A stretch of DNA of 56,073 bases, from the NCBI GenBank assembly GCA_945869965.1, contig CAMBRC010000015.1, positions 1 through 56,073 of the forward strand, read 5' to 3'. The DNA is from Asaia bogorensis. GTDB taxonomy: Bacteria; Pseudomonadota; Alphaproteobacteria; Acetobacterales; Acetobacteraceae. Positions 53,712 through 56,073 of this stretch are shown piece by piece. Within the stretch, counting starts at the first letter, position 1. Every line of letters starts with the position of its first letter. The translations under genes and the position numbers were made by a program. Below the pieces are notes generated by a model that had not been told where the DNA came from, did not search any database, and saw only the letters and a list, made by a program, of their open reading frames with translations.

Positions 53712-54974
53712 ATGCGGCGCGTGGTGGTGACGGGCATGGGCATTGCCTGCCCGCTGGGCTTAGGTGTGGAAAATGTCTGGACCCGGCTCCTGGCCGGCGA
53801 ATCAGGCATTTCCACGATCCAGTCCTTCGATGTCAGCGAGCTGCCGGCCAAAATCGCCGGTACCATCCCCCTCGGCAGCAAAGCCGAAGGCAAGCTCGAC
53901 CTGTCCGAATGGATCCCCATCAAGGACCAGAAGAAGATGGATCGCTTCATCCACTTCGCCCTGGTCGCCGCCATCGAGGCGGTCGAGGATTCCGGCTGGA
54001 AACCCGACGCCGAAGACGATCGCTGCGCTACCGGCGTGATGATCGGCTCCGGCATCGGCGGGCTCGAAACCATCTACGAAGCCGCCATCCAGGTCCTCAA
54101 TGGCAAGATCAAGCGCCTCTCGCCATTCTTCATCCCGTCGGCCCTGATCAACCTCGCCTCCGGCCACCTGTCGATCAAATACGGCTTCAAGGGCCCGAAC
54201 CACGCCGTGGTCACCGCCTGCGCCACCGGCGTACATGCCATCGGCGACGCCGCCCGCCTGATCCAATGGGGCGACGCCGACGTCATGGTCGCCGGCGGCG
54301 CCGAAGCCGCGGTCAACCAGCTCGGCATCGGCGGCTTCTGCGCCGCCCGCGCGCTCTCCACCAGCTTCAACGAAACCCCCGCCCGCGCCTCCCGCCCCTG
54401 GGACCGCGACCGCGACGGCTTCGTCATGGGCGAAGGGGCGGGCATCGTGGTGCTGGAAGAGTACGAGCACGCCAAAAAACGCGGCGCCAAGATCTACGCC
54501 GAAATCGGCGGCTACGGCATGTCCGGCGACGCCCACCACATCACCGCCCCCGCCGAGGGCCATGACGGCGCCTACCGCGCCATGAAAGCCGCCCTGCGCA
54601 ACGGCGGCCTGCTCCCCGAACAGATCCAATACGTCAACGCCCACGGCACCTCCACCCCGCTCGGCGACGACCTCGAGCTCGAAGCCGTCGAACGCTTCTT
54701 CGGCGACAGCGCCCGCGGCCTGGCCATGTCCTCCACCAAATCCTCCACCGGCCACCTCCTCGGTGCCGCCGGCGCCATCGAGGCGATCTTCTCCATCCTC
54801 GCCATCCGCGACAGCGTCGCCCCGCCCACCCTGAACCTGGACAACCCAAGCCGCGAAAGCGTCATCGACCGCGTCGCCAACACCGCCCAACAGCGCCGCA
54901 TCGACGTGGCCCTGTCCAACAGCTTCGGCTTCGGCGGCACCAACGCCAGCATCGTCTTCAAACGCGCGGCTTGA
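53712..54974 (+). CDS. fabF: 3-oxoacyl-ACP synthase II
   Basis: A 420-residue condensing enzyme. MRRVVVTGMGIACPLGLG opens it; active-site Cys in VVTACATGVHAIGDA, His in NAHGTSTPLGD and Lys/His in STKSSTGHLLGAAGA. ATG 53,712 is chosen because GAAGGA is nine bases upstream; ATG 53,703 is too close to it. The stop overlaps mltG as TTGA. Confidence 0.97.
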   Translation: MRRVVVTGMGIACPLGLGVENVWTRLLAGESGISTIQSFDVSELPAKIAGTIPLGSKAEGKLDLSEWIPIKDQKKMDRFIHFALVAAIEAVEDSGWKPDAEDDRCATGVMIGSGIGGLETIYEAAIQVLNGKIKRLSPFFIPSALINLASGHLSIKYGFKGPNHAVVTACATGVHAIGDAARLIQWGDADVMVAGGAEAAVNQLGIGGFCAARALSTSFNETPARASRPWDRDRDGFVMGEGAGIVVLEEYEHAKKRGAKIYAEIGGYGMSGDAHHITAPAEGHDGAYRAMKAALRNGGLLPEQIQYVNAHGTSTPLGDDLELEAVERFFGDSARGLAMSSTKSSTGHLLGAAGAIEAIFSILAIRDSVAPPTLNLDNPSRESVIDRVANTAQQRRIDVALSNSFGFGGTNASIVFKRAA

Positions 54975-55978
54975 TCCCGCCCGCGCTGCGCCTGTCCATC
55001 CTCGGGACCATCCGTCTCCGCCGCGCCATACTCGGCGCGCTACTGCTGGTCCTGACCCTGGCCTGCGCCGGCCTGCTCGCCACCCGCGCGGCCCTTGAGC
55101 ACGTCGCCGCCCCCGGCCCGCTCCCCGAGGCGCGCGCCATCATCATCCCGCGCGGCGGCCCCGCCCGCCTCGGCGACATCCTGGCCGAAGCCGGCGCCAT
55201 CCCCCACCCCATCGCCCTGCGCGTCGCCGCCTGGGCCACCGCCAGCGAAGGCCCGCTGCGCGCCGGCGAATTCCTCTTCCCCGCCGCCGCCAGCCTGCGC
55301 GAAATCCTGACCATCCTGCGCACCGCCCGCCCGGTCCAACACCGCCTGACCATCCCCGAAGGCCTCACCGCCGCCGCCATCGCCATTCTCCTCGACCGCA
55401 CCGACACCCTCTCCGGCGACCCCGTCATCCCCCCCGAAGGCGCCGTCCTCCCCGACACCTACCTGCACGAACGCGCCACCCCCCGCGCCGCCCTGCTCGA
55501 CCGCGCCACCCGCGCCATGGACCGCGCCCTGGCCGAAGCCTGGGCCACTCGCGCCGAAAACCTCCCGCTGGCCACCCCCCATGACCTCCTGACCCTTGCC
55601 AGCATCGTCGAACGCGAAACCGGCCGCGCCGACGAGCGCCCGCACGTCGCCCAAGTCTTCCTCAACCGCCTCAAGCGCGGCATGCGCCTGCAATCCGACC
55701 CGACCGTCGCCTACGCTGCCAGCGGCGGCGGCACCCTCGACCGCCCGATCACCCGCACCGACCTCGACACCCCCCACCCCTACAACACCTACCGCATCCC
55801 AGCCCTCCCCCCTGGCCCCATCGCCAGCCCCGGCCCCGCCGCCCTGGCCGCCGTTGCCCACCCAACCCCCAGCGAAAACCTCTACTTCGTCGCCGATGGC
55901 ACCGGCGGCCACGCCTTCGCCCGCACCCTGGAAGAGCACAACCGCAACGTCGCCCGTTGGCGGGCACTGGCGCGTTGA
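54971..55978 (+). CDS. mltG: Endolytic murein transglycosylase MltG
   Basis: A 335-residue membrane-anchored transglycosylase that cuts nascent glycan strands and limits their length. AILGALLLVLTLACAGLLAT is the membrane helix. The LysM-like part has IPRGGPARLGDILAEAGAI and IPEGLTAAAIA; the catalytic Glu lies in LASIVERETG near residue 217, and LQSDPTVAYA and HPYNTYRIPALPPGPI follow. The start is TTG 54,971, in a TTGA overlap with fabF, which gives the full membrane helix. Confidence 0.93.
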   Translation: MIPPALRLSILGTIRLRRAILGALLLVLTLACAGLLATRAALEHVAAPGPLPEARAIIIPRGGPARLGDILAEAGAIPHPIALRVAAWATASEGPLRAGEFLFPAAASLREILTILRTARPVQHRLTIPEGLTAAAIAILLDRTDTLSGDPVIPPEGAVLPDTYLHERATPRAALLDRATRAMDRALAEAWATRAENLPLATPHDLLTLASIVERETGRADERPHVAQVFLNRLKRGMRLQSDPTVAYAASGGGTLDRPITRTDLDTPHPYNTYRIPALPPGPIASPGPAALAAVAHPTPSENLYFVADGTGGHAFARTLEEHNRNVARWRALAR

Positions 55979-55979
55979 A

Positions 55980-56073
55980 GGAAGCAAGCAAGGCCAGGGC
56001 TCTGCCCTGGACCCGCTGGGGCCGGCGGCCCCAGACCCCATGGGTGAGGGTCCAGGGACCTCGGGTCCCTGGT
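55980..56073. repeat. GC-rich nested inverted repeat (family 2, copy c, cut by window end)
   Basis: AAGGCCAGGGCTCTGCCCTGG, GACCCGCTGGGGCC-GGC-GGCCCCAGACCCC, then ATGGGTGAG and GGTCCAGGG-ACCTCGGG-TCCCTGG. The modules are those of copies a and b in the opposite order. It follows the mltG stop and continues beyond the window. Confidence 0.75.

Overview
The window is high-GC alphaproteobacterial chromosome. The gene content points to Rhodospirillales, most likely Acetobacteraceae. Evidence for this: hopanoid tailoring genes (hpnM-hpnI-hpnK); a split ATP synthase carrying only the F1 genes atpHAGDC; ftsEX followed by a YdcF protein, plsC and a DUF2125 gene; the rpsF-rpsR-rplI / dnaB-alr-mlaEF block; an Fnr with Fe-S cysteines; a short alphaproteobacterial phosphatidylserine decarboxylase with pssA; and a cytochrome c'/cytochrome b pair. 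The genus cannot be fixed from the sequence alone. I see no prophage, complete insertion sequence, CRISPR array or rRNA. One tRNA gene (Pro, anticodon CGG) is present.

Layout. 0.3-2.9 kb (+): hopanoid genes. 2.9-4.4 kb (-): an ECF42-type sigma factor with its DGPF/YCII partner. 5.0-6.8 kb (+): an N-acyl-D-amino-acid deacylase-like amidohydrolase. 6.8-7.75 kb: a collapsed glyoxylate-shunt locus, where remnants of an aceA gene and its divergent regulator are joined. 7.9-13.7 kb (-): a secreted hydrolase and the F1 operon. 14-18.6 kb (-): ftsE-ftsX-ydcF-plsC-DUF2125. 19-23.5 kb: paaG-paaI with a decayed paaK, divergent from an NDP-forming acyl-CoA synthetase. 23.5-35.3 kb: small loci (two EamA exporters, a 45-residue secreted peptide, an LLM oxidoreductase, an orphan TctC, apt, an XRE regulator, tRNA-Pro, LOG, cytochrome c' and b, a LysM protein). 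35.5-40.4 kb (+): psd-pssA, then a dioxygenase-creatininase-permease-CoA lyase run. 40.4-43.5 kb: fnr, a likely Fnr target, and hldE. 43.6-49.7 kb (-): mlaF, mlaE, alr, dnaB and the ribosomal proteins L9, S18, S6. 49.9-56 kb: a lipoprotein, a glutamine amidotransferase interrupted by a stop codon, and fabD-fabG-acpP-fabF-mltG.

Functional themes are envelope and lipid: hopanoid head groups, Mla lipid transport, PlsC, PS/PE synthesis, type II fatty acid synthesis, heptose activation, alanine racemase and MltG. Most genes look vertically inherited, but four are broken (aceA, its regulator, paaK, the class II amidotransferase).

The most unusual content is not a gene cassette. (1) A family of nested inverted repeats occurs ten times, always between or at the edges of genes: AT-rich hairpins at the outer ends, arms carrying CAAAAAACTTTT / AAAAGTTTTTTG, and a variable centre. 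(2) A second, GC-rich family has the same nested architecture. (3) Three genes (hpnI, alr, tctC-like) are best explained by CTG initiation codons, two of them as CTGA stop/start overlaps; the window shows all four NTGA overlap types. (4) A conserved Trp codon of a class II glutamine amidotransferase reads TGA. (5) Short-range structures precede a 45-aa secreted peptide gene, lie between fabG and acpP, and sit in the leader of the tctC-like gene.
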